A stretch of DNA of 64,000 nucleotides from Protonemura montana (lineage: Eukaryota; Arthropoda; Insecta; Plecoptera; Nemouridae): the NCBI GenBank assembly GCA_947568835.1, contig OX387603.1, positions 5,740,701 to 5,804,700 of the forward strand, in the 5' to 3' direction. Shown one piece after another: positions 33,801-47,000 of the stretch. A program made the translations under genes and the position numbers. The notes under the pieces are model-generated. The model ran no database searches and was not told where the DNA came from. It saw only the letters and a list, made by a program, of their open reading frames with translations. Every line of letters begins with the position of its first letter. Positions within the stretch are counted from its first letter, which is position 1.

Positions 33801-34060
33801 TACATTGTTTTTAAATTCCCAACATGTTCAAATGAATTCTCATAACCTAACAAGAATGAAAAACACAAATTATTATATTGTATAAAAAACTTCTTGCTCG
33901 GAAAAAATGTACTTTATTTAGGAGCGATTCACTTCTAAATAAAAACATCAATATTAATTGTCACTTTTTTTTAACCCCTATATCATATCCTTTCCTGCAC
34001 TTCTCAGTTTTCAGCGTTGATAATTGTTTTCGGAAACAGTGATGGGTCTAAATAAAGTAC
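30832..34060 (+). other. KMT2E 3' UTR and intergenic spacer with candidate poly(A) signals
   Basis: No coding sequence. AATAAA occurs at about 32162, 33938 and 34051, so the 3' UTR could be 1.3 to 3.2 kb long. A C homopolymer lies at about 31348-31361. Which signal is used cannot be told from sequence. Confidence 0.5.
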
Positions 34061-34439
34061 TGCGTATTAGATTGCTTGTCTTCAAAAACCAGAGGAGACA
34101 CATGGCAGTTTCGCTCCATTTAAGCGGAAGGATCTAACTTTAAGGTAAGAAATGTTTTGATTATTAATTAGCCACCTGAAATTAATAATGGTTTGATAGT
34201 ACTTAGCAATCCAATTTTCTTCACACTTCAGGAAATAGTTATATTGTAGGAATAGGAGCAAAGCTGGAAACATGTGCATCTAAACTGCAATATTGGAATT
34301 GAGAGGATTTGATCCAATGGCTTGATCCTGGGTGTATATCCTAGTTAGGTTGAACATCTTTCCATTTTTGCTCCCCTTCCAAAACTTCAGTTGCTGGTTG
34401 AAGCTCTTATGTGTAAACGCAAAGTTGGAATACAGTATG

Positions 34440-34500
34440 ATTCTAGTTCATCGTCGGCGGAATTGCAAGTAGGAGGTCGTGGGTTTGATGAGATATTGGC
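34440..34500 (+). repeat. Degenerate tRNA-like SINE fragment
   Basis: TAGTTCATCGTCGGCGG (A-box-like) is followed by GGAGGTCGTGGGTTTGAT (B-box-like). This resembles tRNA-derived SINE heads. It lies in the spacer upstream of OXCT1 and is strongly decayed. Confidence 0.35.
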
Positions 34501-34867
34501 CTCATTTGTCTTGAGTAATTTGATCGCTAATATCGTATCTGGTTGTTAGATATTAGAACAAAATCGAGTTGTAAATATCTATGTTATCTAAACTTCTAAA
34601 GTTTATGAAAAATTTTACTTCCGATTTTATGGCAGTCACATGTTGTGATTCGCTACAAATTTAATTTATTTGCAAACTATTTTATTCTATGGGTATAGCA
34701 TGGCATACTTTGATAGATACTCATGTCCTTCTGTGACATATTCACGTAAATTATAAGACTTTTTGAGTATAGTTCAGTAGCCTATATATAAAATACTAGT
34801 ATAACCTTCGGCTATATGAAAAAACCTTGACGTAGTTTTTATCTTTGTACAGCCCTATATTTTAAAC

Positions 34868-37800
34868 ATGGCTTCGATGCGTGGTGTGATCGTGAAGTCG
34901 CTGAGCAATTTTAGACCGAATTTTCAATCATTTGTTGGAGTCAAGGTAAAATTTTAGATTCATGTCTTTCAGTTATCCTCTCGAACAGTTTGAAATTGTT
35001 AAAATCATCAAATGACAACGTTTTTATACCGTATCCAATTTAAAGCACATTTCAAGGTTATGGTATCTGAGTTTTATTGTTTGTGTGTTTGCAAGCTTAT
35101 TTCATTATTTAAACAGGTTCTTATTCTTTTAGGTCTTATCATGCTCATATTCAGTGAATTCTACAACAAGAAGTAAAGCCGACAAAATATATGCCACCTC
35201 AGCTGAGGCTGTAGCAGACATTGCTGATGGATCCAAGCTACTTGTTGGAGGCAAGTTGTTGACAAACTTCAATATATTTTAACAAGTCCTTTAATTTTAG
35301 GCTGCATTCACTTGCAGTCTGCAGCGAATTTTTTGTACCCATTTCACTTGCGAAAAAAATTATGCATGCAATATGCAACTTGAGAGTAGCTACAACCAGA
35401 GCTACAACTGCACATTGAAAATTCAATGATCTTATAATAAATTATACGAATTGTACCTATCGCACAATGAAATCTGGGTTCGCTGATGCATCACTAGAAA
35501 TTTCTTACTTTACTCTGAGATATCAAGCCGATTCAAGTTCTTTAATAACATGAACATTTTAGTCATACACAAATATTTTGTGTACCCCATCGAAAGATTA
35601 CCCTGCATTGCCCTTTGCATTGTCATTGCGTTTGCATTGTTATTTACCTTGCATGTCATCAGTAGGTATATTTGAAAATTTGCTTGCAACGTTTTGGGAC
35701 TAATGGGTATTGAGGATAGGCATTTAGGTTTATTTTATTTATATTTCGATGTGTCTCTATAAAATTACACATCACCAGAGAACCTTGATTCCTCTTGATA
35801 AGGTAGATTTGGGCAAGTCATTGCATAATCTCTTATCTTCTCTTATTAATTAACCAAATAATATTTTACAATTGAGTCTAATGACCATGCTGCAAATGTC
35901 AAGTATGGTTGTATACATTTATTTGTACAAATATGTGCAGAGACATCACTTAAAAGTGTACAATTTTGGACCATTAAAGGATCCACTCAAAAATGTTTGA
36001 GATGGTTGTATTGCCAACAAAGTATAGGGCAGACAGGAAGGTAGCAAGGCTTCAGCCCATGAACTATTGCATGTTGTAAAAGACTAGTCTAAATGACAAA
36101 CCAGTCATTTCATTTCATCAAAGTGATCATGTTTCAACAACCAAACCCACTTCGACCAAAATTTTGCTCTCTCTCTCGAAGCACTGTTGGTTGCAATAGT
36201 AGCAAATCACTTTGGCTGTTGATTTGTCTAACTAGGCTTACAGTCACAACAGCCTCCAGCTTTATAAGGTTCAACTTTTTTTGAAATGCATTTTGATTGG
36301 AGAACATAAAAGTAGTACCTAGTAACTTTGCCAAAAGACATCAAAACTTGAGCCGCTGAAAAAAAAATTATATATATATATATCCTAGGCAAGCACCTCG
36401 TAGGGAAAATAGTCCAACTTATAATAAATGTATGACAGTAAATTCTATTTTGTTGCAATATTGAAAACTTTGAATAGTCTAAAGCATTTCCTTGCCTATT
36501 GACAGGACCACTTAATCTTTTGAGTAAGATATCAATTACCTCGTCCCTCTGAGCGCAAAAAGCCGAGCTGAGCCCGACCTATGTTTACACAGGTTTTGGT
36601 CTGTGTGGTATCCCCGAAACGCTGATTGCGGCAGTGCTGGCTGGCGGCGCAAAGGACCTCACTGTCGTCTCGAACAATGCGGGCGTAGACGACTTTGGCC
36701 TTGGGCTGCTGCTCAAGGTCAGTTTGGAGACAATCACAATTGTCATAGGTGCAAGCCAGATTTGGCAAAATTGCATAATTTATCTGAGGCATATAACTTT
36801 TATTTGTGGCTACTGGCTAGCATGACCTAGGCTTTTGTCGTCATGCCATTAAGAGAGTTCAACCTTAAGTGACCTATTGGCTATTAGTTAATTATTTTAG
36901 TTAATCCATCCTCAGTTCTCCTTAATAGTTCAAGTACTTGGTTTTGAGAAGAGGTATAGTTTAAGCCTCATGCCCAACAACTATCATTCCAATCTTTATT
37001 GTGACTTCATATTATTTTGTTTCTGCCTCAGGGTCGTCGCGTAAAGCGCATGATATCATCATATGTCGGGGAGAATGCGGAGTTTGCCCGACAATATCTG
37101 TCCGGGGAGCTGGAGCTAGAGCTGACACCACAAGGAACGCTGGCAGAAAGACTTCGGGCCGGGGGTGCTGGCATCCCGGCATTTTACACCCCTACTGCAT
37201 ATGGTAGGGCCCTTGGATATCCTTGACCCTGTCGCACAATTCTCGTTAGATGCAGTTTGAGATAAACCTACGTAGTTGTGTTGGCCCGTGCCTTTTCCCT
37301 GACTTTGTGTTGTCCTTGGATTCTCTTTAAAAGTGCCGATCAAGCCATATATAGGTGTGTATCGTGGTTAATAATGCACAGCTAAAATCCCTGGCCTCTG
37401 GCTACTGCCACACATGACCCTGCCATAGCCAAAAGTATAGAAAGCATGTGTCTGTCTTTGTTTTGAATTTGATCCAGCCTTTCATGTCCCTGTAGGCACG
37501 CTGGTCCACGAAGGCGGTGCGCCGATCAAGTACACGGCTGACGGCAAAGTGGCGGTGGCGAGCAGAAAGCGCGACAGCGAGGACTTCAACGGAAAGCCCT
37601 ACATCCTGGAGAAGGCCATCACTGGTGACTTTGGTCTCATCAAGGCGTGGAAGGGAGACCCTGCCGGCAATCTAGTTTTCAGGTACGATAGTCTCATAAA
37701 CAGCTGATAGAATAGAGCATGGGTGTGAAAATTTCTGATCACTCAATGAATTTGATCTATCTTACAAAAAAAAAAAAAAAAAAAATGCTTAAGATTAAAA

Positions 37801-40800
37801 ATAGCTAAATATTTGAGCCTGCTTAAAAACAATGGCATTATTAATGGCAAGGAAGCCTGTTTCAAAACCACTCGAGTGATATGTCTTTTAGATTCATGTC
37901 TACCAGTCTACAGTAATAAGTTGGTATCAAAAATGGTTGCAAAAGTAGAAATTCATCCATGCAGAGGCACCACTCGTGAACGGAAATTGTAAGCTAGGTG
38001 ATTCTATGCCATGTCGTAAGTTTTGTAACACATGATTCTTGTCTTTTGTGTGAACGACCTCTTTTTTGTGTTTCTTGGCTGCTTAGGTAGTGGGTTAATT
38101 AATTAAAATCATGTATAAAGAAATAAGACAGAGATAGTTTGGTGACCGTTGATACCCGGTTGCAGACAGTCTGCAATGAATTTCAACCCGGCGTGCATCA
38201 AGGCTGCACGAATCGGCATTGCAGAGGTGGAGGAGATCGTGCCTCTCGGTTCCATCGACCCAGAACACGTGCACGTACCTGGCATCTTTGTGCAGCGCCT
38301 CGTACAGGGTGACAAGTACGAGAAGCGCATTGAGGTACGATTTTATTATCAAACACAGTACACACCTTGTGCCTTTTATATGTTGTTTTTTTGTTATTTA
38401 ATTTCAATTTATCTGTTCAATTTATCTTCCTACCTCTGGAATTTATGTACAGAAGCAACAATTTAACATGCTGTGAATAGCCTGCGGCTGGTATTTCATT
38501 ATTGTCCAATTCAAGCATTTGCAATTAAAATAAGATTATCCTGCCTATGGTTGGTGTTTTTAGTGACTAAATATAGAACCAATTATTGAGTGGTCATTCA
38601 TATATTCACTTTTCTAGCAAAACTTTTGTAATATGGAATGCAATTTCAAGATCTCCCTTGTGTTTGGAGGAAATTCAATCGTATTATATCATGAGATTTA
38701 CACAGACTGTCCTTGGATGTGTCAGGTTTATGTAAATTAGAACGAAATATTTGTGACGCAATTTGACGTTGCCTTTGGGAAACTTAGATATTTTTTCCTT
38801 GCTCTCCTTGCAAGATTTATCAATCCAACATATGTCTGCTCTTCCTAACTCGGGTATTTTTCTTCTAGCGGCTGATGATCCAAAAGGCGTCGGACCCCGA
38901 CTCAGCTGCATCCCACACGCCAGCCGCACTCATACGGGAACGCATTGCACGTCGCGTCGCTCTCGAGTTCGAGGACGGCATGTACGGTATCCTTTGTCTG
39001 CGAATTGTCTTCCAGGATGGGCCCAAAACAGCCCATACCAGTATTATGTTTGTGTCGGAGTGATCTCAGGATTAAACCTGATGTCCAGCTATCCAGACTG
39101 TATATCTTACTATGGCACAATTAGTGATCTAAGTTCTGCTAGGTGAAGTTAGAAGTAGGCATAACTGCCCATTTTTTCCTAGAGCTTCCTCTTTGATTTC
39201 TGATGTCCTCCTGTCAAATTTAATCTGTTCTTAGGAAGGTTAGTGTTAATTTACATGACACGCAGTCGCAGGTAAACTATCCTAATGGGAAACAGCTACA
39301 GGAAATAAATAGCTGGTTGCAAATTATAAATCTGCTGCAGGAGAGTGTTAGCATCGCAATTGTAGGGTAGAGAGAAAATTCTGTGAAGGAAAACTGTTTC
39401 AATCAGGAATACGTTTAGGGCAAGACTAAATGGCAAGTTTTGCCATCTGCTGTAGTAGTTGGTACCTCTTTTAGCTTGTGTATAAGGGGAATGATGAGAG
39501 GCCTTTCCTAAAGTATCCTCCACAATTTTAGCACAGGTGTATGCATTATATATGTGGTCATTAATCTAATAGTGGGCTCAACCTTTTACAATTTGTGAGA
39601 TTAATCTTGCATCATTCAGTAAAATTTCGTACTTGATATCGTTATTTTTCCAGCAAGAAAAATATTGTTTTTGCTTCCATCAGGAGTTTTGCTTAAAGGC
39701 TAAAGCGGTGTGTCTTCTTCTGACCTTTATTACCGTCATAATGATAACGTCGTCAGCTACTCCAGCCAAAAAACAAATTACTTTTCTTCTAACTTCAAAA
39801 AACTGGTTTTAGTGTAGAATGAATGCAGAACACCAAACAAAAAATTGCTTTTGATCTGCAACTGCTGTGAAGCTATGGTTCCTTGACTGCCTAGCGCAGT
39901 GAACTTGGGCATTGGTATGCCAGTACTGGCTAGCAGCTACATTCCTAGCGGCATGCGCGTCCTGCTCCAATCGGAGAACGGCGTGCTTGGCCTGGGTCCT
40001 TATCCGGCGTCTCGCGCACTCGCCGATCCCGATCTCATCAACGCCGGAAAGCAGACCGTCACTGTCGTACCGGGCTCGTCGTTCTTCTCCTCGGACGAGA
40101 GCTTCGCCATGATTCGCGGGTGAGTTGGCTTGTCGGAGACGAGGCGGATTTTTAATTACCCTTTTTCTTTACGCAGTTAGTAGGTATTTTGTAATTGTAT
40201 TTTTCAGTTTGCCTACATAGTTCATAGCTTCCAAATGCGTACAGATGACCAGATTAAACAAGAGTTACATTAATTAAACCTTTTAACAGTTAAATTAAAA
40301 ATAATATTCAAACTGGTTTAATACAGTATTATTGTTCATTTATTTCATTGATGTTTTTTTACTTAGCATCAAGATTGAAATGCAGTCACATTTGTTTCCA
40401 AACTTGTTTAAGGATCCCATTAGGTAGTTGAAAAAGCAGTTAGATGCTTTAAAGTTTCAAACACACAGGATCTCACCTTGACAGTTAATTGATACCTTTG
40501 CCTATGCAGTAAAATTATTCCGAGTTTCAAACTGGTCCAATGATCTACATTGCAGCGGACACATGGACTTGACCATCCTTGGCGGCATGGAGGTCTCACA
40601 GTACGGCGACCTTGCAAACTGGATGATTCCCGTGAGTCTGCATTCACCACTTGAAGCGATGTTACTCAAAGGAAGGAAGATTTAGTGTATGCTCCATAAT
40701 GGACAGTCAATTGCGGATTTTGAGAGGTTGTATTTGTATTGTATTTGTATTTATTTATTTCTGTCTCAGGACACATACATGGTATACGTAAAAGACAAGT

Positions 40801-41881
40801 CAATCATTATAACTGGTTACTAATAATAATAATAATAACTAATAATAATCATTTACTCAATTGATAATAATTAGAAATTAATGGTTAATGGTTCACAGTG
40901 GATCATTTATACTTATTCTCAATTCCATGGGCTGTATTTTCCTGGCAATAAGACCAACACAACCAAACACCAAATTCTAGTCTTAAGAGATACTAGTTCT
41001 TCTAAATTTGTTAAAAATTATACATTTAATGAAGTTCAATGTTTTTTCAATGCTGCCCAGTGTGTGATGCTCGACACTTGACGTTTTTGACACACTTTTT
41101 GACTGCATGTTCAAGTCTTGTTATGTGTCTACGAAGTAGTGTCCCTTCTTTACCCACATCGAACTCTTGTTGAATGTGAATGAAGTCGTATTGTGTTCCC
41201 AGGGCAAGCTGGTCAAGGGCATGGGCGGTGCAATGGACCTGGTCTCTGCGCCCGGTACCAAGGTGATCGTAACGATGGAGCACACGTCCAAGGGCGGAGG
41301 ACACAAGATCCTGTCCAAATGTTCGCTGCCGGTCACCGGCCGCAACTGCGTTGACATGATCGTCACGGAGATGGTGAGTTTGTCAACATCAACATTAAGT
41401 TTTGTAATGCAGGTGTTCCAGATAAGCTCAGATAAGCTATGGAAAAAGCCTCTATAAAATCACAGTTCGAAATTTGATCTTTAGTGGATCTTCTCTTGAC
41501 AGATAACTCTGGGGGTTGAGTTTCTCACTCTAATACTCTGTAAAATGTAAAGTGGGTTTGTAAATTTCAGTTTTATGAGACTCTGCTAGTTGGATGGGGT
41601 AACGTGAGTCCTAGTTGCCGGAATATATCTATTTTTTCTGTGATTAACACATTCTACCTAGTATACATATCTTATTAATCTTGATCCTCACTTCTTGTTC
41701 CAAACCAAAGTTGACGTCATTTCGTGCATTTCAGGCGGTGTTCACTGTGGACAAGGAAGCGGGTCTTACGCTGACGGAACTAGCTGAGGGCGTGACTGTT
41801 CCTGATGTGATCCAGGCCACTGGCTGCGAGTTCCAGGTGGCAGACCAACTCCTGCCCATGGGCCAGGCTGCCGAAGAGTGA
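34868..41881 (+). CDS. OXCT1: Succinyl-CoA:3-ketoacid CoA-transferase, mitochondrial (SCOT)
   Basis: Transfers CoA from succinyl-CoA to acetoacetate in the mitochondrial matrix, the key step of ketone-body use. Exons: 34868-34945, 35133-35250, 36593-36717, 37032-37203, 37496-37682, 38166-38334, 38869-38986, 39900-40119, 40556-40631, 41203-41373 and 41735-41881 (TGA). These give 526 residues against about 520 in the vertebrate enzyme. The N-terminus is basic and Ser-rich with few acids, as expected for a transit peptide. The alpha subunit-like half has [22 protein letters not shown] and HEGGAPIKY. The beta half has [16 protein letters not shown] and [13 protein letters not shown], whose Glu (about 348) is the catalytic residue that forms the enzyme-CoA thioester. 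[11 protein letters not shown]-like and [11 protein letters not shown] blocks follow. It is intact. Larger introns show no other genes. Confidence 0.97.
35251..35256 (+). other. Non-canonical GC splice donor of OXCT1 intron 2
   Basis: Exon 2 ends GTTGGAG and the intron begins GCAAGT, not GT. Joining to the acceptor at 36593 restores the highly conserved [10 protein letters not shown], so no GT donor fits. GC-AG introns are a known minor class with otherwise strong consensus, as here. Confidence 0.8.
40745..40870 (-). repeat. Retroposon 3' tail and AAT microsatellite in an OXCT1 intron
   Basis: On the minus strand GTGTCCTGAGACAGAAAT runs into AAATAAATACAAATAC, matching the tails at 25685 and 48298. 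A short AAT/ACT microsatellite follows at about 40822-40850. No further body of the element is recognisable. Confidence 0.4.
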
Positions 41882-43599
41882 GACCTTGTCGAGAAATTCA
41901 TGCGGTTATCGCAGGAAGTGAGGAAAATTTCTGCAAGGGACGGTTGTGCTTGGCTGTGTCCAACGTCTTCTGTAGCCGATACACACTTTGCAATGCCAAT
42001 CCTTTGATTAGAACCTTTGCCAATCCGTCTTGATTGTCCAAGGCTGTCAATAGATCGTTCGGCAATACTCACATAGCTGGCAGTGCTACGGATCCCATCT
42101 ATACATAGCCAACACATTGTTTGAATCGGCTTGTAATTGTTGAGGAGTATGAAAACAAGGCCCAGTTGGGCACAGCCTTCGTAATGATGATTTAACGCTT
42201 ACCTAATCTGGGTAACAAGCTTTATAAACAGTAATCAACATCGTGCTATCGCCCTTATATGAAACGGCCAAAAATGTAGAATGTTTGAGGCTTTCATGCC
42301 CAATTGGAAACTGATACAGACCCAGTGGCTAGCTATATATGTACTAATTGATAGTTTTCCTTGAAATATTTTGCATTGCATTTATCTCAAGCAAAATTGC
42401 CAAGTGTTACATTTATTTTCTTCTTGCTCCCTATTCTGTCACATCTTGGTCAGCATCGTGGCTATTTTAGTGTCGTTACACATACAGGGATCAACGATTC
42501 CTTCAAGACCCAATTGCGTGTTTGGTCCAGATGCATTGTACCACTTATGCTGGTGAGGTATCGAATAGAGCTTACGATTTTTTGGAATGCCTTGCAATTC
42601 CCATGGTTTTTACACTTAACCCTAGGATTTGAATAAAAACCCTTGCGGCCTAATTGAGACACGCATCAAATCAAATGGGATGGTCTATTGGTGAACGAAA
42701 ACACCGACTTTAGGTCTTATAGATCTTCCTCCAGTCCCTAGGTATACAGCCCTTCACAGAACGTGCCAAGCTTGGGGATAATGTCCTACTTTGAGAATAG
42801 GATACACCACGCAATTTACCAGAACCACTCTCTTCGAAACTCGACCAGATAAAACCTGAGAATGGTAGATATTATCTAGCCTGATATTGCTGAGTGTCTC
42901 ATTTGGTTGCTGCTTCTAATTACATGTATTTAACTTGGTATATCTTCAAAGTGCTCAACAAGGACAAGTTTCCGAATGATACAGTATGAACTGAATTACT
43001 TTTATTAGGAGGTTTTTGTTATCTGAATTCATCTGCTAAACGTTCATTCAGATTTCAAAATATGTGGTCTGAGTTAGGTTTGGTGTTTTACTCAATTTAC
43101 ACAATGAGCTCCTCCATCTCATGTTGAAAGTGATTCCTGCCAATCCAGGAATTTGCTTGTATAATTTATCTTGGTTGAATTATGAAATATGTAAGTATTG
43201 CCAGCTATCTGCATTAACCTACCTACATAACCTAAAACTATGCTTTAAATATTATGAACTAAGTCATACCTCCAAGAGTCGATGTTAAGGTTTTTATAAG
43301 TGTATGTTATAATTAAATATGTTCCATTGTTTTTACATTTTTCTGTTGCCTTGCAAAATCTAACCTTTCCTTATTTCCACAAATGCAATAATGAAATAAA
43401 TGTCCTACAAATGCAACGAGTTGTCATTACAACATGGCATCATAGATGGTATTCATTAATACATGTGGGCAAAAACTAAAACGATAATGTGGGCTAGTAA
43501 ATGAATAGGGATAGAGAAAAGAAAATCTTCTCCAAATTGTTTCATTTTTGTAATCTCATGCCTTAGCTCATGCTCTTGTGGTTATTCTTGGTTAACCGT
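41882..43599 (+). other. OXCT1 3' UTR and OXCT1-ARIH2 spacer
   Basis: Candidate poly(A) signals AATAAA lie at 42632 and 43395. Otherwise this is AT-rich sequence with no gene, RNA or repeat I can name. Confidence 0.5.
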
Positions 43600-43775
43600 T
43601 TGCCTTCCCCCGCATTTTTAGGGCGCTCCAGTAGAAATGAAGCACCTCTCCCATTGGTTGAATCGAAATGATTTAAAGATGGCTGAAACGGGAGATTGGG
43701 AGTTGTGATCAAGGCTTTTAGCTTGCCTTATATCTGTCGTAATTGTTGGAAGAAGTCCCTGAAAGTTAACAAAAG
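43600..43775 (+). promoter_or_regulatory. Probable ARIH2 promoter and 5' non-coding exon
   Basis: The first coding exon of ARIH2 begins exactly at an acceptor (CTTAG|ATG), so a non-coding exon must lie upstream. A good candidate ends AACAAAAG|GTGAGA at 43775. The sequence before it carries an inverted CCAAT box (CCCATTGGTTG). The transcription start cannot be placed. Confidence 0.4.
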
Positions 43776-44065
43776 GTGAGATTCAAATTTAAAATTCCAA
43801 TGCACACCTATTTTCATTATTTTATTGTACATATTCTTTGCCTGAAGCCTTTTTCACGAGTTTTTCTCTATGTTTCTCTTCGCCTTGCCCTTTTGTTTTT
43901 AGTATTTTCCAGTAGTCAAGGCTAGGCTTGTATACATAATTCAGTAACTGTAGGATACACATACCATCAGCAGAACAGCGTTAAATAATCAATTATAAAT
44001 GAGCAATTCTTCTTTTTCTCTATGGTCTGCACCTTCGTTAATTGTTTCTCTCTTGCTTTTCTTAG

Positions 44066-47000
44066 ATGTCAGACGAGGAATATGACTCCGACATGGATGT
44101 GTCGGAAGACGATGCTAATTACGCAGAGTACTACGACAACACAGAAGGCGATATTGAGACTGTTGACCCAAGTAAAACAGATCCCGAGTTCTTTGCCCAC
44201 GACTGTTTAGATTGCGATCAAGTTCGGCACATGCTTGCGATTGCTGTCGACAACCTCAGCAATAACCTTCAAGTAAGGAACAAACAGGTCGATTGCAACA
44301 GCACTTTTCTCTGGCAGAAGTATTTTTAGCTTAAGGGTATCTTGGATCAACATGATGACTCACGAAGCAAAGAATTCAGGTTAATTAATAATTGTGAAAT
44401 CATAGATTGACGATTGATTGATGATTTGTTTGACAGATAACACCATCACTGGCAAAAATTCTCCTACAAACTCATGACTGGGCAATACCCACCATCATCC
44501 TCAAATACAAGGTAAGAACCTAACAAATTAGTAGTTAATTTGCCTGGTCTTGACTTGCAATGAGTCATTGACCTGTAAGAATGATGTTTTTTTGTCTTAT
44601 CTATTAACTGATAATTTTAGAAACCTACCTAGGTATTCACAGTGGGTAATTACAAGTTGTTAAAATGTTTCAGTATCTTTGGAAAAGAGTGAATGGACTT
44701 AATCCAGTAATTTGGTATAGAATATCAAGCCACATAGCAGCTGTTTAAGATTGTCCTACAAGCTCCACCAAAAAGTCGGTCTCTTTGGCTTGAATTCATT
44801 TTCAAACCTGGCCCCTACATCAGTAAAGAATCAAGTTGGCCATTGAGAATGTGACCGAAACTTGATGTGTTTAATGACTTTGATAACTAGACTGAACATT
44901 GAAGGCTGGTGGATTAACCGTACAAAGGCTATTCCTTGAGATACTAATGATTCCCATAGAAATAATGCATGTACATGTATCATACTTAGATACTTCATAT
45001 TACATATTCTAGCAGAAAATAAGCTATTTAACATGCCATAACTGTTCATCACCATTTTGCTACTTTCAAGCTGTAGTCTCACCTCAAAGCCCCATTTTAT
45101 AATTCAAAATGAGAGAGGATGTGTTGATTGTAACACAAGCAGCAAAAGCTGTAGAACTTGGATTCGAATCCCAGAGCGACAAAAGAACTGATTCCACTCG
45201 AGACGAAGCTCTCGCTATAACAGAACAAGCTCAGCAATATCGACCACCCTGTTTGCCAACAGGACGAAGGCGCTCGGGCGGCAATGGTGGCACGCATGGA
45301 GCCTCGCTCCGCTCCCTTTGCCGCGGACCAATCACAGCGCGCTTGCCGAGTGTGCACTGCCTTCCTACTCGGCGACCAGTTCCACAGCCTGGCGTGCGGC
45401 CACCCGTTCTGCAAAGAGTGCTGGACGAGTCATTTTGAGGTCAAAATCTGTCAGGGAGTAGCCACTGGTGAGTGCTATGCATCTTCAAAGTTAGAGGACT
45501 TAATTAGTGACAACTTCATGGTGACTTGCCTGGCTACAAACCATGGCATTGAATTTGATTGAACATTCTTAGAGTGAAACTAGAGAATTATCTTCTAAAA
45601 GAATATCATAGAATCATTAGTCTTTTCTATTCCTTTATTGTGAATTCTTTATTCCAACATTTTTAATGCCTAACCCTCCAATAAATCCTAATTATCAGAT
45701 AACCCCTTCAGCCAAGGTAAACACAGCTTTGCAAAGAAAAGTATTTTTCTAGAGACACTGCAAAATTGTTTGTTAATTTACTTATATTTATAGCAGAATT
45801 ATTCATCTTAATCTTATTCATCTTATTCATCTTGATTGCACTTCTTTGTAATCAAGACATTTTCACGTTGGATTATGAATGTCGATGAAATGATTTACTT
45901 TAGATGGAATCAAATATCACCATGTATTAAATACCAAATAATTTCTTTAGTCTAAATATTTTTTTATTTTTATTAAAAACTCAATCCAGCATTTATAAAA
46001 GAACACTCTAAGAAGTTTGGGTAGTCAACATAAGCACACTCAGCCAATAGATACATGTTTATTGCTTAAAGCGACTGCCGTTCCGATCTCGCTTTCAAAA
46101 GATAGGATAGCAGAATACAAGTGAGCGCTTTTGCGTCGAAAAATTTTACTGCGTAGCAAACATGGCGGGACTTTGCTTTGTGGAAGCGATGTTCTATCTT
46201 TGGGCGAGAAAAATGCTACTGCATAGACCCCCAGGCATCATCTCTGTTATGGTCAAAATGCTGGCCACAAAACTAAAATGTCTGGGTAGTTCCATTCCTT
46301 TTGCATGCAGACAGTTGGGATGGAGTTAATGCACCCAAGTCTAATGCAAGGTTGTTTTTCTCGTGATTGTCAGGCATCAGCTGTATGGCTCAGGACTGCG
46401 AAGTGCCGGCGCCCGAAGACTTTGTTCTGCGCCTTGTAAAGCCCGTGCTGCGCGACAAGTACACAGCGTTTGCGTTTCGAGACTGCGTTCGCTCACACCC
46501 GCAGCTGCGCTTCTGTCCAGGCGCTAACTGCGCCGTCGTCGTCAGCGCCAAGGAGCCTCGCGCCAAGCGCGCCGTGTGCGCCCAGTGTGCAGCCATCTTC
46601 TGGTACGTTATTTGTCTGCTTTTGATACGGACGCTCGGCTCCTAATCTGCCCCTTAACTATGTTTCAAAATCATGTTCTTCCTTTAAAAGATACAATCTT
46701 GCTAAACTTTGGTTTTCACAGCTCAAAGTTTGAGCTGGCATTCCTTGTCTTAAGCTGGATAAAATAACTTAGAACTTGTGGCATCTGTGCCTCATCATAA
46801 CATTAGAATTTCTGTAAATAAATTTCCCAAGGTTAATTTTGAAGGGAATCTTTGCTGAGAGCAAATCTAGCAAACTGACAACTATATAAATCCCAGATTT
46901 ATGCCGAACAGAACCATGATAATGACATGAATTTCTGCAGCTTTAAATGCGGCACAGACTACCATGCCCCCACCGACTGCGCCACCATCAAGCGCTGGCT

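Noticed and set aside
44401-44436. SINE tail at GATTGATTGATG before ARIH2 exon 2
   Set aside because: Only two to three units and no body of an element; likely chance in an AT-rich intron.
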